A stretch of 64,000 nucleotides of DNA from Apostichopus japonicus (Eukaryota > Echinodermata > Holothuroidea > Aspidochirotida > Stichopodidae): positions 11,120,803 to 11,184,802 of the forward strand of contig NC_092581.1 in the NCBI RefSeq assembly GCF_037975245.1. The letters run 5' to 3'. The position numbers and the translations under genes were made by a program. Position 1 is the stretch's first letter. The number at the start of each line of letters is the position of its first letter. The notes under the pieces are model-generated. The model did no database searches and was not told the DNA's origin. It saw only the letters and a list, made by a program, of their open reading frames with translations. Positions 60,396 through 64,000 of this stretch are shown here, piece after piece.

Positions 60396-63300
60396 ATTTT
60401 TCTGGTGTGTTGTTCTTTAATTATTTACTATATATCTGTCATACCACTGGTACACATATATATATAGTGACAGAGGTATATAGACATGTAATGCAAAACA
60501 GAATATGTTTTCTTGCACATGTTACGTCGTGCAGCGCATGTCGCCGGTATGTATAAGAAAGTTAATTCACACCCTAATCAGAACGTTCATTTTTAACTCA
60601 GTGTTCCTTTAATTTATTAAAATGAATGTCACGTGTGCAGAGGTTTCTTCTCGACATATGATTCAGTTTGTAATAGAAAGTTGTCGGGTCAATGCTCGGT
60701 ATTTACGGTAGAGATCTATACATGTAAACTTTAATTTCACGTGATGCAATATCATATGGTATAATTGCATACGGTTGGACAGTGATCTCTACTTTCATTG
60801 CTGAATCCAGGCTTTCACGTATACTCAGTCGCTGGACAGAATTATAAAGTACGGCTACAAAATTGGGTCAAGAACGTACATAAAATCCCTTGACGACCCA
60901 CTTAGTTTCAAGAAGAGCTCTCCAAGATTTGAAGTCTCCAGGGACCTATCTAGCCATCAAGTAATAAAACCATAACTGCACGAACGGCAGTCACCATAAG
61001 GCAGGTTAACGGTAAATGGTGCATAGGTTAAATTGAACGCAATAAGGCTCGTTAATATTATATTATTTGAGGTACGAGCGCAGAAAGCATAAGCGCGAGT
61101 ACAAAGGGACAATTCCCTTGGTATAAGTTTACGAGTACAATATGAATATGAACTGAATATGACTGAAAACAATTGAACAGGGCTCTAAGCGCGGTACCCA
61201 TGCACGATACTTCAATCGCGTACTGTAGTCTATAGTTTTATGATATTATAGATTTCAAAATTGCCACGAGTTCGGAAGTACGATTACAAATCCTGGGCGA
61301 GTCCGCTAGCACAGGTAACTTTACTAGCATACGATACGGGAACGAGTATGTACTCTTAACGGGAATATGGTTATAAGTAAGTAGGTATAGCCTATCTTTG
61401 CTAATGCACTGCAATTGATAATAATTATAAACCGAAAAAGCTCAAAGGAAGCTTTGGCTAGAACGTGGTTCGAACCTTTGATTTTAGGGTCAGCCAGCTT
61501 TCCGTTGCTTATTTACTTAAGTTTACCATCATAACAGATTTATATCTCACATAAATCTGTAAGTAAGCACAATATCGTAATTTCAACTGCACATGCGTAT
61601 AAAATAACATAGCTTATATAGCGATTCACTTTTTCCGTGTACATATATGAATTATGTGGTGCACTTTTTGCTGAATATATCAGCTAAAGATGTAAGAAGA
61701 ATCTACAATCACTGAAGGTAAGCTGAAAGTAGCTTTTTGACTTGACTTCGATATTTTTCGATAAGTTTGCTATTTTGATAATTTAGGCCTTTAGCTTGAA
61801 TTTAGACAGAATTCATATCAAATACGGTAACGAAGGAAAGAAGGTATAAGCCTTTTTGGGCAAATTGTTGGACCAAATTCAGACATTGACTACAAAAGCA
61901 ATGATTTAATGCGTTTGCTTTGTCATTTTTAAACAAAACAAATATATGATTGCCATATACCCACCGGGGATGACTCACTTGCCATGAGAATAAAACAATG
62001 AAAAGTAATTATCGCAGATGTTTCGTTTGAATGTTAATTACATGCGAAATGATGATCGTATTTTCAATATTCAATTTATAAATATTATACAATGAAAATG
62101 TATGACAGACTTATCCCAAGACACCAAACTCCATGAAAAACAGTAAGCAAGCTCCTAATGAAGTCCATGCATATTGTAGCTATTAATATTAATAAGCACG
62201 GTATTAATATTTATAGTCGGTACGCAAAACTCCAAAAAAAAGTGTATATCAAACATTGCCCAGCGGTATATGTGTGGTTTTAATCTAATTAAGTTCAATT
62301 GGAAAATATGTAAAATACCGCATAATTTTTAATGTATATGCATACTCGATTAAGGTATACTGCAAGTATAAAGCGCTTGGGTAAAAGTTTCAAAGTAAAA
62401 GTTGGAAACTGGCCTGATTGCTTTTGATTTTCTGATAGTTACAATTTTAAATTTCTTCCCCAATCATTAAACAATGTTAATTAACCTTATTTTACGAGTT
62501 ATGCTTACCAATGTTGTGTTGTTAACAGAGTTTGATAGAACTGTTTATAAAACTGGTATTTTTAGAATCGGATCATTGACCTCAAGTGTATACAATCACC
62601 AGCACATTTCTAGATCATTAATTTGTTTGGTGAACTGAATTGATTGTTATTTCTGATGAGTTAAAGTTCGGTCCTTAGTTCCACGGTACAGTAGAACTGT
62701 TTCTTGTTAATTTTCTTTTTTTCTCTTGAATAATGACGTCATGGGTTGTAAAGAAATTCAAATTTTCTCTCCAGCAGAGTATTTCAGATTCACATTTCGT
62801 TTTTTAAGTAATAGGGCCACAAATATAGCCTATATTTGTCTTCAGTACAGCACATTTCTAGGCCCAATTAATCTGATTCGTGAACTGAATTGATTGTTAT
62901 TTCTGATGAGTAAAGTGCGGTCCTTAGTTCCGTAAAATAGTAAAACTGTTTCTGTTACTATTATTATTATTTTTTTGCCTGAAATAATGACGTCATGTCT
63001 TGTAAAGAAAAAAATCAAATTTTCTCTCCGGCATGCAGAGTACTTCAGATTCACATTTCGTTTTTTGAAGTAAAAGAGCCACATACACTTGTCTTTCAGT
63101 AACGCGTATATATTTTTTTCTCTGTTCTCTCATGTGATGAAACGAGTTAAGGTGCTACGGTATGTTTCTATGCTGCCCGGTGATGCTTTAATTGTAGATC
63201 ACATGTCACGCTCGACTGAAATGAAGCGAGAGTTCTTTAATATCGAAGTAAAGGGCTCTCATTATGTAGTACAGGAACCTGTGACTAAAAGCTCAAGTAC

Positions 63301-63767
63301 CAGGTGTATAATTCCATAGCCGCTAGTTTTTAGCATGATATATAGACTAATCCTCTCGCTAAAGTATTTATAGAGTGCCCCTAGGACTGAGGTCAGGGAA
63401 TGTAGGGAACACCGACTGGCATTAGAAGCATCTTACATTAACAACGGATAAGTTCTCTCTCTCTCTCTGAAAAGGAAGAGACTCGGTATTAAGAGTTGTT
63501 CGAATGTATCTTCTTAAATGCATAAAGGAAGTGCTTCGATGTATACTGCAATAGACGAATATTTTTGAAATATTGAAAACGCAAGCATATACTTTGCATA
63601 TGAAGTTCTCGACACATTGCTTTTATATATTCGTCGGAAGACTGATTTTAAGATATTGAAAGGTGTGTTATGATAAGCCAATTTGAATCATATGATATTC
63701 ACTATGGCTCTTTAAGATCCATTAAATATACTTCTTTTCAAAACAAACAATTGCAGTGTCTGTGGGA
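60396..63767. other. Presumed intron or flank of the 59.5-kb secreted-protein gene
   Basis: Holds the 248-bp duplication and a tRNA-like remnant near 61455-61500 (GGTTCGAACC). No second exon of the upstream gene was identified. Confidence 0.35.
62601..63097 (+). repeat. 248-bp diverged tandem duplication
   Basis: Both units contain GTGAACTGAATTGATTGTTA, TCGGTCCTTAGTTCC-like sequence, AATAATGACGTCATG and TTCAGATTCACATTTCG. No coding frame is shared, so this is noncoding as far as I can see. TGACGTCA is a CRE-type palindrome present in both units. Confidence 0.85.

Positions 63768-64000
<233 letters not shown>

Noticed and set aside
62655-62665. Another hammerhead core (CTGATGAG)
   Set aside because: There is no stem II or GAAA after it.

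Overview
This is an AT-rich window of an animal nuclear genome. Genes are split into short exons with GT..AG introns, and the space between is packed with (AT)n microsatellites, small foldback elements and SINE-like repeats. The gene families present (Popeye-domain proteins, a LANCL3-type LanC-like protein, a receptor-tyrosine-kinase-like protein) point to a metazoan. The repeat style suggests a marine invertebrate, perhaps an echinoderm; that assignment is an inference and is not proven here.

Layout. (1) About 1.2-4.8 kb, minus strand: a Popeye-domain gene (POPDC-A) rebuilt from four exons with matching intron phases; its last few residues may lie outside the window. (2) About 4.8-16.3 kb: mostly repeats, with a weak two-exon cysteine-rich gene candidate (10.9-11.4 kb, minus) and a decayed Penelope-like GIY-YIG fragment (15.6-16.0 kb). 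(3) 16.4-20.0 kb, plus strand: a second Popeye gene (POPDC-B, three exons, 267 aa), divergent from the first. Its second intron holds two identical tandem copies of a SINE whose head matches the 5' end of U2 snRNA; a third copy lies at 48.6 kb. (4) 25.1-32.9 kb, minus: a complete five-exon LANCL3-like gene (418 aa). The 3' end of its third exon and the splice donor are repeated at a 71-bp period in the next intron. (5) 37.3-45.9 kb, minus: the membrane-spanning and intracellular part of a receptor-tyrosine-kinase-like gene that reads as a pseudokinase (HRD changed to HPA, DFG to DFW). Its stalk and transmembrane exons have been tandemly duplicated. (6) 46-59 kb: repeats and no convincing gene. 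(7) 59.3-60.0 kb, plus: a probable signal-peptide exon of an unidentified secreted or membrane protein, followed by a dimeric repeat at 60.1-60.4 kb.

The most striking object is that dimeric repeat. Each 167-bp unit carries a tRNA-like A box and B box followed by a type I hammerhead ribozyme, and a perfect 52-bp palindrome joins the two units. This has the architecture of an animal retrozyme, a small non-autonomous retroelement that makes circular RNA. Only the first ribozyme copy keeps a cleavable GUC; the second has GUG.

The genes do not form a pathway. Popeye proteins are cAMP-binding membrane proteins, the LanC-like protein is a cytosolic zinc-fold protein, and the pseudokinase is probably a signalling scaffold. 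Most short ORFs elsewhere are translations of microsatellites or repeats.
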